Of a DNA stretch of 64,000 nt, positions 48,602-60,641 are shown one piece after another. The DNA is from Lingula anatina (lineage: Eukaryota > Brachiopoda > Lingulata > Lingulida > Lingulidae): NCBI RefSeq assembly GCF_001039355.2, contig NW_019774625.1, positions 1,110,009 through 1,174,008 of the forward strand. Direction: 5' to 3'. The notes beneath the pieces are model-generated. The model was given only the letters and a program-made list of their open reading frames with translations. It was not told where the DNA came from and made no database searches. A program made the position numbers and the translations under genes. Each line of letters starts with the position of its first letter. Within the stretch, counting starts at the first letter, position 1.

Positions 48602-51600
48602 TACGTATTTTTCTTATTTTTTACACAAAACAAAGTAGTTGCACGTATTGAGTTATTACCTTTATGTTGTTTTGTTTTTGGTGTATGAGATTTAACATCA
48701 CTACGATGGATGAATGTTTTCGTCTTGAAATTTGTTTTTGATTTATGGCTAAGTGGCAGCTGCAGCTAGGGATAACTCCGTGTCAATTGCAATAATGAGA
48801 CTTCTGAACCAGTGCTACCATTCAACATAAACAACATAATTACATAAACGAGGGTAATGCTTTGCGTAGAATGTCATGAAGTATGTGTATGCCAGTATCA
48901 TCGGCAAACAATGCACTAGATTTCTCCCCCCCCCCCATTCCATGGTTTTGGTCACCACTTCATTGTCATTTACCTAATTACCTGAAAACAGACACGAAAG
49001 TGGTTTTGGAAAAGTAGTATAAGCGACAAGTCACACAAGTCGGTGTGTAGATAATCTGTTTCCCTATGTTTTGATCAATCGTTTAAGACTATATATCAAA
49101 GAAAACTAGCTATATCAGTATGCACTGAGACATTCGTCCAGTGTTGGTTAATATTCGCGGATCAGTGAGAAAGCATCAACGGATAGGATTGGTTTGTGGT
49201 GTAATTCATGTTAAAACACCACAATTTACAGCAGTCAATACAGAAAAATTTTAGACATTTATATTTGAAGTCCACTCATAAACTTCACCCTGGAACTTCA
49301 TTGTTTTACATTTGATATTACTGTTCACAAATTGTAGCAACTGAATGCCATGCGCCATTAGACGGACACAGGGACTTCATAATATGGCCGTACGTGCACT
49401 CACGCTTGCTATCTCTGTATTCTTATAGAAAAGAAAGATTATTTTGAAAAGAAGACATGTAGAAGTCATAAATCTGCTAACTGTTTCTGATGAGCATCAA
49501 TGGCAGGTAGATCCTATGAAGGCCCTCAAATGTAATTTGCCTATTTGATGACCATGGAGTGCTGTCGATATGTGAAAAAGCGGCTTGGACAAATTTGAAA
49601 TGGTAAAACCGTCTCTACAACACTGCAGATGCGTGTTTGTTGCTTTAGATCAATGGTTTCCGAGCCGTTCTCACATTTTCTAGTACTTTCCTGTTTTTCT
49701 GGTGTTTTCACTGCGGCACCTGGTTCCAATTAAGGGTAATGTGACAAGGTGACTCGGTCGTCAAAAGAAGGAGAATAATCGCCTAATTCATTTTCTGTTC
49801 TAGAAAGTATTAGGCTAGAATACTGAAAAGTTGCAAAAGGGAACTGTTAAAGTAATATCACTAAATCGCTGGTACAAAGTGTGTACCGCTGTAACGAAAC
49901 TGAGAGTCCGTGTGACATAAAGTTATAATGGTTAGGGTTAGCCTTACCTAAGTGTGTCATAATCCAGGGCGAGGCTTACCTGTACCAGTAAGAAAACATT
50001 TTCTTGTTTAATTAAGCAGCCCAATTTTTAAAAATTGGTTTGTATTTCTGATGAATGAATAAACCGAAAGAATGTTTTTTTTTTTATTTGTTTTGGATTA
50101 GCGTCACGCTGAGATGGGGGGGGGGACAATACTCTTAACATGGGGTGGTTATATTGAGGCTCACAATCAACAAAACACATTCCACACACATATCATTGAA
50201 TAATAAATGGACATTGGTTTATTTTTTTCTGTTTAGGATTAACAGTATAATGAATATACACATGAAAAAGAATACGGCACAGGAATTTATGTTGCACATG
50301 GACATAGGAGATGGGGGCCATATATATGTGTGCAAGATCACACTGTCATAAAAATGAAATACACGACGATCATTTTGGGAAAGATTTAACTAAAAACAGG
50401 CATTTGCACTCTTTAAAGTCAATATGATGTGTATTGTAACTAAGTTATGAACAGTACTCCCATCGCGTTTTTTATTCAGTTCTGTACTATGATTTATTTT
50501 GTATATATGATTGAATGCGACGAGTCAAATTAAACTTCCCGTGAGATTACGGGAGTTTTATAATTGCAGACTCGAAACGTGTATTTAAAATTAGTATTTT
50601 AAAGGTATTAGCTGGATGATATCGGCCCTAATGAGACGAAAACGCATATTGTGATAAGTTGAAGCCGTCACTAACTTGGTGAAATTGATGGGTTGATGTA
50701 ACAGGAATGAGAGAATAACACCTCTCGTTAATTATATATCAAATAATGGGCCTTTAATAGGGATAGATTTCCTGGTATACGTGATTAAATGAGCTAGATG
50801 CGCTATAATGTCGTTTCCCAAAATTACTATTCAAAACTGTCTAACAGAGGTTCGCATTGTTCCTTTTTTTAAATAATGTTTACTATAGTTTTGAATCGAA
50901 CCATTAAGCCTGAGGCCACCCTTCATGGTATCTCCAAGAGAGGTTATTCTAGAATGTATGTGAGGTAGTTTAAGAGATCTACATAGTCTAAGGATTAAGT
51001 GTTCTCAATTCCAGCTCAATTAATTGTGTTTATTGTTGGCAGCATACAAAGTCAGCTTCGTGTTTAGTTTTGAAAACAGTCATGACACTCCGATGTTGTC
51101 AAAAACAGAGATAACTGTAACTGACTGACAAACATGAAATGAAACAGATTTAATGTGTTTGACAATATTCATATATATTAGATGACATTTATTTAATTCA
51201 TAGGTTTATTGAAAAAACTATTTGTGATAGAATCTTGCATTTAATTCCGTGCACGGCATGTTGTGATATGTTGAGGGTAAAGCATTTCAAATGCATTATA
51301 TAAAATACAATGCAAAAGCATTAAGTGAATGATAAAGATTAAAAAAATCAGAATTGGTGAAAATAAAGCACTAGTTTGAGTCCATATCTGCCTACATTCT
51401 TTATTTCTGTATGTGTCAGGATATTAAAGCCCGTTACACTGGCGACCTGGAAACCGCTCGGAAAACGAATTTTGGCACACTCTATCAATGGTCCTACAGG
51501 GGTTTAAAACACACAAAAGCGATCATCGGATGGAAGGTCCATCAGCATATCATCATATATCCTCTCTCCCATCCAGCCTTTTTCTGTCCCTGTGTAGGTT

Positions 51601-51958
51601 CGTATTAAATTCGAACTTATTCTTAGTGAAAACAGCTAAGGGTGCAATCTGTTAAGAGTGTGGTACATTTAAGTGCTGAAAGAAAGTATTGGATATGTGA
51701 TAATTTTTCTTATAGTAAAACGTTTTCCCTTATAATAGTTGGAAGAAATAAACCTCACTCCAGTTATGTGCCTCTTGATACATGGTATGTAGAGTAGGGA
51801 TATAAAAAGAATACATTTTTCAGTTAGGGTTATTGCATTTGAGTAACAAGACATTTTGTCTTTACCGTATAAAAAGGTGCACCATAAAGATAAGTTATGC
51901 TTAGGCTAGCAATTATGAATTATTCAACACTGTAAAAAGTAGCATTTAAATGCATATG

Positions 51959-51959
<1 letters not shown>
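48601..51959. other. Intergenic stretch, no gene seen
   Basis: Contains short C- and G-homopolymers (about 48926-48937 and 50117-50126) and a small hairpin near 50535-50560 (CTTCCCGT with ACGGGAG). No gene is supported. Confidence 0.45.

Positions 51960-52001
<42 letters not shown>
51960..52001. repeat. (AG)21 microsatellite
   Basis: A perfect AG run of about 42 bases. Confidence 0.95.
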
Positions 52002-52003
<2 letters not shown>

Positions 52004-54396
52004 ATGACTAATAACAAATATTTTGATTCTCCCAATTGACACTGACATGTATAGAGTGTTTATGTCTTTCTGATTCAAAACTTCTATTTCATATATTATC
52101 ATAACCATTTTGGTTGAACTTTTTTCCTGGCCAATGTACGAATCATATAGTTCAAGTTCAAGTGCCCCATGCGCTAAAGGGATACATCTAGAGCCAAGCA
52201 GTGACCTTCAAAAAAATCAGTTTTGTAACTCTTTGACAGTCATACGCCATGTACCGGATGCACGTGTATGGTCGAAATCTTCAAATCTTTGAGTTGACTG
52301 CTGTATTGAAAGGAACACAAAGAAAAGTTTGTCAGCATCATCATCATCATCATTAGCGTCATCATCTGCCACTCTGTTCCGAGTCACTGAAAGCAACCTT
52401 AATGATATCAATAAATTGGGTTTTACCTTATATGTGTTATCTGAAAGTTGAGAAATAATGAGAAGCAAAGAAGGAGGTCATGTCGAATGTCATCAATCAT
52501 TCCCAGAAACAAAAAACTAACCACTCGGCTGCACAAAGGTAGTAATTAATACAGCGGGGCTTATGTATTTCAGTGGCCTTTAATTTCAAGGAATTGGGGC
52601 AATAAACGAAGAAGTACTGGTACATGTACATGTAGGCAAAATACAGTGTCGTTGCAACAGATGAAAATCAATAATGAAAGCCAATGGTATCAAAACAATT
52701 TCATTGCCAAATCCTATCACGGGATATCGATGTGGAATGGAAAGACTGAAGTATTTCTATACAACTTGGAGTTTTATGGTTGCAACATTCTTTAAGAATG
52801 GTAAGATTGAATGTAATACTTGGCAAAAATGAAAATATTGTATTGGCAGAACGACTTAATTCGAGTAAATGTATTATCAATCTCGAAAATTGATAACAGT
52901 GATATCGTTTAGTTTGAATAGGACGCCTTAGGGGACCGAATGGTTTTCCTTAGAAGCTTTGTAATTTACAACGACACGAAAAATAAATCTTATTAATGTT
53001 AAAGCAATATTGTTTATAGTCTACCCACCACTCCATGGGTCTTATATAGATATTATATTGCGCTATTAAGTGAACACCAAGATCTGTCATTTATTGTTTT
53101 TCTGGTGCATATGTTGAAGGTGCTTAGTTTTATTAACCTCAATTTTTTAAATTTCATTATAATCTTTTTTTTTTGCTTGATTTACCCAAATATATCGTTT
53201 TATTACTATACTTCCTACACCTTTACCATTATTTTGTTGTCTTCTGTGTCCTTTCAAGAAAACCCAATTATCTTTTAAAATATCATTGAGATTCTGGTGG
53301 CGTATCTCTGCTAACTTAAATTGCTATATTAATCAACTAAAAAGCACAATTTTCATCTCAGTTTCGTCTTGATTAATTCAATAACACAGTCAGCTAATCA
53401 TGTAAAAACGATTCTCATTTATTCAGATTTCATAAATTCATCGGTAAAATGACTAATTGATACAAGTTGAATTGCATGTAAATTTGATATCTTCACGTTG
53501 TAAACTGGTTCATGAAGAAGTGACAGGAAAAAGAACCGTGGTTTCTAGAAGGAGGTTGATTTATTACCATGTTTCCCGAAGCAGGGAAGCATCATTCGTC
53601 TACATCAATTATATGTATATAATTTGATAGGTTTAAAAGATCCCCATTCAGAATCAATTTGTTTCCAAATGCAAAAAACAAAAAATCATTTTGTTTTCCA
53701 CAGAAGTTTTTTTTTCTATGAGCGGTAAATACCGTTTGTGTTATGGCAAATAACATCGAAATTTAAAAAAAGTTGCAAAATTACATAGTTTCAGTGTCTT
53801 GCTTCGTTCAAAAAGAAAGGCGGCTGGTAGGCGTCGGTCCTTCAATAGGTCCTTTCATTAACATGCTTTGTCACCACTAAGAGCTGAACTGGCTCTGTGA
53901 CCACAGTGCGCGATGTAATAGCTGGGGTTATGTAAGCTTATGACTTACATTATCTAGAGGCCATGATTCAATAAACGTGTTTAATAATAGGCTAATTAAA
54001 CTGATTGCTATAACATAATCGCTTGACGATACATATATAATTTGGTCAGTTTTCTCTTATAATAATGCTGTATGTTTTTAAAAAATTAAGGGAATATTCG
54101 ACATTTGTATTAAGCAACCAAATAATTTGAGATCAAGATTTTGTGAAAAGTCTCAAGTATCCGAGGGTCAATTCACATTTCATGGCTATTACAGTATATC
54201 TATCGACACAACAAGGCGGTGTTGACGCATGCTACATGATTAAAACTATAAATCACTTTATTTGCCGTGGAGTGGGCGCTGTTCGATAGCGTACTCATCT
54301 TTCATATTTATGCCCCTGATGTCCTCGGTGTTGCGCCGCTATCTCATAACTTGTGTTGGATACAGGCAGTTCTGTGGGGACCAATGAGAAGCCCCC
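52002..54396. other. Intergenic stretch, no gene seen
   Basis: Contains a short (ATC)n at about 52337-52352. The rest is AT-rich without a supported feature. Confidence 0.45.
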
Positions 54397-54467
54397 CTGG
54401 ATGCGATTAGACTCCGGCTCTTGCATCGAGACCCCTGCTCCGGGGTCCTGTGGGATACCGCATCCAG
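54397..54467. other. GC-rich nested stem-loop
   Basis: CTGGATGCG (54397-54405) pairs with CGCATCCAG (54459-54467). Between them GACCCC (54430-54435) pairs with GGGGTC (54442-54447). The local GC content is well above that of the surroundings. It could be a structured RNA element, a transposon remnant or chance. No family was recognised. Confidence 0.3.
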
Positions 54468-55050
54468 TAGAAAAAATGCCATTAAGGCCATCTGGTACGC
54501 CATTAGCTTCGTCTACCGTGTAATTGGGATGCGCTCGGTATCATACGTATCTATTGCAAATGCATTTTAATTTAGGTATGGAAAGAAAAAAGATTATGCT
54601 GTTTGGGGTAAGTCTTTCCTTTAGCAAGCGTACTTGTGACAACTCACAGGTAAAAGAAGACAATTAAGGAGAGAAGCTTTAGTAAGAAAAACAGCCGACG
54701 ATTCCATGTATTTCAGTGGATTTTTAAACATCAGCAAGTTGAGTAATTAAGTCGTCAAAAACCTTTGCCTGTTTTGCCTGGTGTGAATATATCATTAATT
54801 GTGGTTCCCTGGATACATGTGACGCGTTTCATTATATTGGATTTACCGAGTTGGGCAATTAGTTAAAAGGTAACTTCAACTCGACTAACTGGCAAGGTTT
54901 TTAATTTGGATAATTGTTTGTGAACGTGGTCCAAGATCAACGCCTTGATGATGACGTTAAACCACTGGTCGCTTTAGGAACATGCAGAGAAGCCACAACC
55001 AGTCTCACGTTGGCCAAGAATGGTCAGTAATCACAGAGTAATCGGGTCTT
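54468..55050. other. Upstream region of the second receptor
   Basis: No gene seen. A TTATAAG at about 55046-55052 is a possible TATA-like element 110-120 bases before the candidate leader-exon donor. This is speculative. Confidence 0.3.
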
Positions 55051-55165
55051 ATAAGTTCTTCATGCTCTACAGAATACGAAATGGAGGAAACCTACCAACG
55101 GTATGCTGTCTTCGCTTACTGGGGGAAAGATGCAAACGCGCGTTATTTTGATTACAAACGCTCCG

Positions 55166-55836
55166 GTAAGATTTTCTTTCCTTCCATGCGTTGAAAACAC
55201 TACATTCTTGTTGAGTAGCACAAAAATATAGAAGAGAACGTCAAGAAAATATAGGTGCCATATGGTCTATGATATAAAAACCAGTTTCGTTACGCTGTCA
55301 GCATATTAAACTGACGTGGTACATGTAGCTTGTCCTCTTTCGTAACTAAACATTTGCAACATTATTTCTATCAAATTTGCGGAGTCCTGCCCTGGCGTAC
55401 ATTACAAGCGGTGATTATTTCTGTGCTTTTGACCAAAATTGCCTGTTGCAGTGCCTGTTTGGTTTCAGGAAAAACATTATGTGTGTTATTTTGTGTTCGT
55501 TAAACAGAGAATGTGCGCCTTTTCTGCGGATGTTTACTGTGAAAAAAGGCAACCCTCGAAGATCTTAAGTGACAAAAAAAAAAAAAAAAGTTACATTATA
55601 ATCATGGCGTTTTTATCTTCAGCTGCAGACATGTATTATGGGTAGAAGATTGCAGTATTTGTTAACGTTATGAATTTTTTCTACAGCAATAAATCCCAGT
55701 GTTGGATTGCAAAAAGGATCATTGTATATGTGTTATCTTGAACTTTGTGAAATTCCAGGACTGATATTTTTATCAAACTTATATATGTATCAACACCTTA
55801 TTAATGTAAAACCATCTCTACCTTTTTTTCTTTCAG
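55166..55836 (+). other. Candidate 5' leader intron of the second receptor
   Basis: A donor GTAAGA follows CTCCG at 55165. The acceptor is a strong pyrimidine tract (CCTTTTTTTCTTTCAG) ending at 55836. The 671-base interval would be a leader intron, matching the first receptor, which also has an acceptor upstream of a single coding exon. The acceptor is convincing. The donor choice is a guess from sequence alone. Confidence 0.45.
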
Positions 55837-56131
55837 ATTATCTGCAAGTTCCCAAGGGTAACACCAAGTAGTGGATTGACACAACAATTGGAATTCATTT
55901 AAAAAGTGATCACTCAGTTTAATTTCAACTTCAAGCATGGACACCTGAGAAATTCCTTCATCCCGTGTGCATCTTTATCGTAATGTAATATGCAAAGTCA
56001 ATATGGCGCGCAAGATGGACGTTTGTTAACAGACGTTGACCTCTAGACGTATCAAAACTTACTTGCTTACTTGCGTTGCCAGTAGCCACATAATATACTT
56101 GCCATCCTGGCTGCATACTTCACAGACTGCA
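55837..56131 (+). other. 5' UTR part of the second receptor exon, with short uORFs
   Basis: Between the acceptor and the chosen start there are four upstream ATGs in frames that close before the main ATG: 55937-55948, 55983-55988, 55990-56046 and 56003-56029 (the last two overlap each other). Such a leader usually lowers or conditions translation of the main frame. An in-frame extension without ATG reaches back to a TTG at 56036, which I do not regard as a start. Confidence 0.55.
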
Positions 56132-57289
56132 ATGGAGGACTACATAAATACCACTTTCTTCACAGCAGATAACTCCACGAACAACACGGACTCTGAAGAT
56201 TCCTACAGTGAAACGGCGTTACATGTGGCCGTCGGTGTGGTGTTCTCTTTAATAACAATATGTGGTTTTGTCGGCAACGTTTTGGTGCTTGTAGTCGTCG
56301 CTGTCAACCAACAAATGCGGAATACCACCAATATTTTGATAATGAACTTAGCGGTGGCTGACTTATCTTTTATCATTCTCTGTGTCCCTTTCACCGCACT
56401 TTCATATATCTATAGCTATTGGCCATTTGGGAAACTTTTCTGCAGTTTAATGTATTATGTGGTTCATGTCACTGCGTGGGCCAGTGTATGGACACTCGTA
56501 CTTATGTCTCTTGACCGCTACCTGGCTGTAGTTCACGCCGTGAAGTCTATGACCATTCGGACCCAAAAGAACACCATCATAGCCATCGCGATTCTGTGGG
56601 CCATTATTCTAGCTGTGAACATACCGTCATTTCTTCAGTACAACTTGAAATACTACGAGTACGAGGGAGAAGAAAGGGCAAGATGCGCGGATTGGACACT
56701 TCAGCTGTCTCCAAACGTTCCTACAGAAACAGAGGCTTTTTACTGGTGCTTCTTTATATTTGCCTACGCAGTTCCTCTGCTTATTGTGTGCACGCTTTAC
56801 TTTCTCATGCTCCGCCGCTTGCTATGCGGTCGCTCCGTGGGGACTCGGTCTGCGGAATCCACCCGTGCCAAGAAGAAGGTGACCAGGATGGTGGTGGTCG
56901 TGGTGGTCATCTTCGCTCTGTGCTGGCTGCCGATCCAGATTTTATTCCTGGTACGGCTGAAGTCGGTTCCCGAAGGGAGCAACTTTACCTTGCAATTAGT
57001 GTTTCTAGTTTGGCAGATCATCGGGATATGCCTGGCCTACATGAATAGTTGCGTTAATCCAATTCTCTACGCATTTTTCTCACAGAACTTCCGAAAAGCA
57101 TTCGCTAAAATCATCTGTTGTGGACGAGCGCCCGTGTCTCTCAGAGTGGAATTTGAACGGACAAGTTTTCATCGCAATGACTTAAATGACGAGGCGAGAC
57201 AACAACTTAACATTGATTGCCAGAAAGACAATGGGACCTGTACAAATGGCAGGACCTATGTGACCGGCGTTGAAGACGAGGGACTGTAG
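56132..57289 (+). CDS. Allatostatin-A/galanin-type neuropeptide GPCR
   Basis: A 385-residue rhodopsin-like GPCR in one exon, counted from the ATG at 56132 (AATGG context). The open frame extends 32 codons further upstream but only to a TTG. The N-terminus has sequons at N6, N14 and N17. TM1 carries GN48-49, TM2 LAVAD with D77, and C104 and C185 form the usual disulfide. DRY is 128-130, CWLP in TM6 is 264-267, and NPILY in TM7 is 309-313, followed by helix 8 (QNFRKAF) and a likely palmitoylated CC at 329-330. WQIIGICLAYMNSCVNPILY and the TM3 stretch TAWASVWTLVLMSLDRY match allatostatin-A, buccalin and galanin receptors. A136 stands where protostome relatives usually have Pro in intracellular loop 2 (DRYLAVVHP). 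It should act as a plasma-membrane receptor for an allatostatin-A-like peptide. Ligand and G-protein choice are inferred from family. Confidence 0.93.
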   Translation: MEDYINTTFFTADNSTNNTDSEDSYSETALHVAVGVVFSLITICGFVGNVLVLVVVAVNQQMRNTTNILIMNLAVADLSFIILCVPFTALSYIYSYWPFGKLFCSLMYYVVHVTAWASVWTLVLMSLDRYLAVVHAVKSMTIRTQKNTIIAIAILWAIILAVNIPSFLQYNLKYYEYEGEERARCADWTLQLSPNVPTETEAFYWCFFIFAYAVPLLIVCTLYFLMLRRLLCGRSVGTRSAESTRAKKKVTRMVVVVVVIFALCWLPIQILFLVRLKSVPEGSNFTLQLVFLVWQIIGICLAYMNSCVNPILYAFFSQNFRKAFAKIICCGRAPVSLRVEFERTSFHRNDLNDEARQQLNIDCQKDNGTCTNGRTYVTGVEDEGL

Positions 57290-57654
57290 TAAGCATCAGT
57301 TCAGATAATGTTCAAGAATTGAACTTTCAGAAAATGGCCATTACTCTTTGAACCGTGAGAAGTAAGTGTCCTTGTGTGTTAACCTATAACGGTTGCAATA
57401 GTCGTAAGAGACGAGATGTTTTCATTTTGAAAGAAAGTAACTGCTCATCATACGCGCCAAAAGGTGTATGGATTCCATTCAGTGGAAAGAAAGTGCAATC
57501 AGCCTTCTCTTGATCAGCATTACGAAAACTGTTATCTGCAAGGAGAGGTAAATTTTATGAAAAACATTTTACGTGGTGCTACGTAATGAAGTGAAATGTT
57601 ACCTCATGGAGTGCCGGAGACACACTTTTGTGAATAAACCCAACTTGAAATAAA
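57290..57654 (+). other. 3' UTR of the second receptor (inferred)
   Basis: This is the sequence from the TAG stop to the poly(A) signals. No further frame is present. Confidence 0.5.
57633..57654 (+). terminator. Paired poly(A) signals
   Basis: Two canonical AATAAA hexamers (57633-57638 and 57649-57654) lie 344-360 bases after the stop codon. Tandem signals this close would serve one 3' end. Confidence 0.6.
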
Positions 57655-58641
57655 CTTTAAACGTATCATGCGTGTGCAGGGCGAGAAGCTAATTCTGTGT
57701 GGGTGAATAGGCCCTACATTAAACGTAACAATCCATCTGTGTGACTGTGCAACGCGCAGTAACTATAACAAGATGGAATATATGCGTTCCTATTCACCGA
57801 CTGCCTCAGTCAGGCAGGCATTTTCTTTGTTTGTTTGTACGTGATTAGGAATATTAACTGTTTGGATGAGGTACTTCACCATGATAATATACATGATTAT
57901 ATGTGTCTGAATATATGGGCATAGTGGAACTGGAATTGCTACAGATTACGCAAACAGTCACCTTCCACATAGCCAAACAGACAAGTAAGAGTTGCCAGGG
58001 ACAATGGGACTTTAAAAAAGATTTTAAAGTATGTTTGCCCAGACGTTATGAGTGATGTGTACTACATGTCGTCTCTGAGAAGTGTAGATGATCGAGGACG
58101 TAGACTTTTATTTTTTCCTCATTGAAACTAATAATTATACATGTATTCACCGGTGGACACAAGTAGGTTTTTTGTTCTCTCCATTTAGTTATTCAAAACA
58201 CAGCTTCCAAAAACGTTCACTTTGGCCAATGGGAAGATTCAGCATGGATTTTAGTAATCTTTTTTATTTAAAGTAAACCTAATACTGGTCCTACAGTAGT
58301 CAACAACTGAATTGATTTTGTTTACTTTTTTGGATACATTGGGATGTGGTTCCAAAAAAAATTGCTAATCAACTCAGATATTACGAGATAGATAGGCAAT
58401 AGGATAGAGAGTAGTTAATGCTGAACCTGGACCATTCAGTTCTTCAAGATGCATGTCATTAAAAACATGAATTGTCGTCAGAAAATAGATACTTTTTATG
58501 TGTAAATGAGTTTAGGCAGAACAAACCTGTCTTAAAATCCCATGTACATTTAACAGTGTATGGTTAAAATTGTCATGCAAATAATTTTTGATGTAATTGC
58601 ACACTATTTAACGATGTTGAAGCAAGGATGTTAACCCTATA
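57655..58641. other. Intergenic stretch, no gene seen
   Basis: AT-rich sequence without a supported feature. Confidence 0.45.
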
Positions 58642-58742
58642 CCCAGCAAACACAAAACGTTTAACAACGTTACCATAACGTTGCCATTTTTGGTTATATA
58701 AACATTATGGTAACGTTTTAATAACGTTCTGTGTTTGCTGGT
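58642..58742. repeat. 101-bp fold-back element rich in ACGTT
   Basis: The left arm (58642-58682) begins CCCAGCAAACACAAAACGTT. The right arm (58702-58742), reversed, begins AACCAGCAAACACAGAACGTT. Both continue into ACGTTACCATAA. The arms are about 40 bases with a few mismatches and a short gap, around a roughly 20-base loop. The motif AACGTT recurs five or more times. It looks like a small MITE. TA lies near both ends, but a target duplication cannot be fixed. Confidence 0.75.
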
Positions 58743-60641
58743 TTAGCGCCCAACCCCCAAAGCAATTCAGAACGCCTACCAGTACTGAAACCCCTGGTAC
58801 TTGGTCACGTGTGAGCAAATAGGGCATGGGTCTCAGAACTATCTAGAACAAAATACTAAATTGTAGTCTATTACTTTTCAATACTACTTTGAGAACTTGG
58901 GGAGGGGGGGGGGAGGAACCATCACAGTGCTGTGGAGCAACTCTCTGAAAATAAGGTTTAAATCATGAAGATATATACACATATTTCAGAGAACGTCAGG
59001 CACTAACTTGAGCAGTTTTAATTTTAGTAAAAGATAATACGTCCAAAATATTTTCCATAGGCAGACGAAGAGTATCGCTTGGTTCATATCACACAGTAGA
59101 ATTCTAATACAATTATATCCTTGTTTTCCGTTTCCACGGGCTTATTCTATAAAGACATGCTGCTCATTAGCCAGCCTAAGTTGTAAGACGTTTGTGTTTA
59201 GGTAGATTGAAAATTAGTGTTTCATAACGTTCATCTAGACACACTGCCGCCAAACGTTGAGCAGAGGTAATACGGAAATGAGGTATGGTGTGCCTAAAGT
59301 AAGAATATCGGTTAATCTCGAAGAGATTTGCTGCTGGTAGCTGGTATTTAATCTAATCAATGTAATTGTATTATACTGTGGAAAGGTTGCCATGAGATGG
59401 GCGATAAACAGAGTAATTGTCTTATGATAGAAATATTTAGTCTTAGTAATTCAATCTTCACATGTTGGTATATTGCCCATTATACTCAGCGTTTATATGT
59501 AGAATATTATACATAGAAATGCACCTGTTTGTTAGCACAAGTCGAGACATCAAATGGGGTTATATTGTAATACGGTGTATATGAGTAAAGAGACATGTAT
59601 GTTGGAAGTTTGCGTTGTGAGTCTTACAGACATGGTTTAAAGCGATCGTACGTGGGATTTTTTCAACGTAACTATAACTCTTTTCTTTGTGGGCAGCACG
59701 TGCTACTTATATCACAAAAGTGACGCATCCTTTACAATAATATCCCTGTTCAAAGGCCACCAGGCAATATCATTCAAAGCATTTCTTACACCAAACCCCC
59801 TCACACGAACACGTCATAAAAAGCATCTTAACACGTCGATTTATAAATAAACGTAGTTCATTTACGGCGGATGTGGTAAAGTAACAGAACGGCACCCTTA
59901 ACGATGGCAAGTGACGGGTTTTCTCTAAGTTAGAAGACTTCATTTTCCATTTTCCTACACGAAGTACAACAAAATGGATAAACATGCATTGGCATTGAGA
60001 GAAAATGCAATGTACTGTCGCAAATTAACCAAGATAATTACTCCAACGAGTATTGCAACGTGATGAAGATAAATTAATGGGTAATAATTGTTTTAGGGAG
60101 TCAATTGACAGGTAACAGCAACTTGCCATTGTTGCAGGAAGTTTCCCTTTCAATGAATGATGAACGGCGACCCATAATACAAACAGGAAATTTTGCCAAT
60201 GAGGCATAATGGTGTTATTGCATAGAAAGAAGTAATTAATTAAATGGATGCAGAGCTTAATCTGTATAGTCATGTAGACCTGATTACCCAATCCCTCCAT
60301 TTTGGCACCAAGAGAGTTTGATCCGTCACACGGTTCAACGCTGATCAGATCATTTGATTTGACATAAACCATTACTTATCAAAATATCTATAGAATAAGC
60401 CAAACAAAGAAAAACAATACTCAAAACGTGAGAAATCCATATCCTTAATTGTCATGACACGCAGACGACATCAAGAACGATATTCCTAACCTATAACATT
60501 TGGTAACGGCATTTGATCTCCGAACAAAAGACGCCATGAGTGGTTCAAGTTTCACATAAGGAACTACAGTATATCTTAAAGCCATACGTGTTTTTAAAAA
60601 AGTCTCAAAGTCATACGACCTGTAAAAGCTACTTATCTTCC
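58743..60641. other. Intergenic stretch, no gene seen
   Basis: Contains a G-rich tract at about 58899-58918. A minus-strand frame at 60025-60372 (115 codons) has no recognisable domain and no splice context, so it is not called. Confidence 0.45.

Noticed and set aside
56036-56131. N-terminal extension of the second receptor by 32 residues
   Set aside because: The frame starts at TTG, not ATG. The ATG at 56132 begins a normal receptor N-terminus with glycosylation sequons, so the shorter form was chosen.
56203-57048. Open frames overlapping the second receptor in other frames, including 150 codons at 56596
   Set aside because: These are shadows of the receptor CDS with no recognisable content.
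60025-60372. 115-codon minus-strand open frame
   Set aside because: No recognisable domain and no exon signals. Lengths like this occur by chance in 64 kb.
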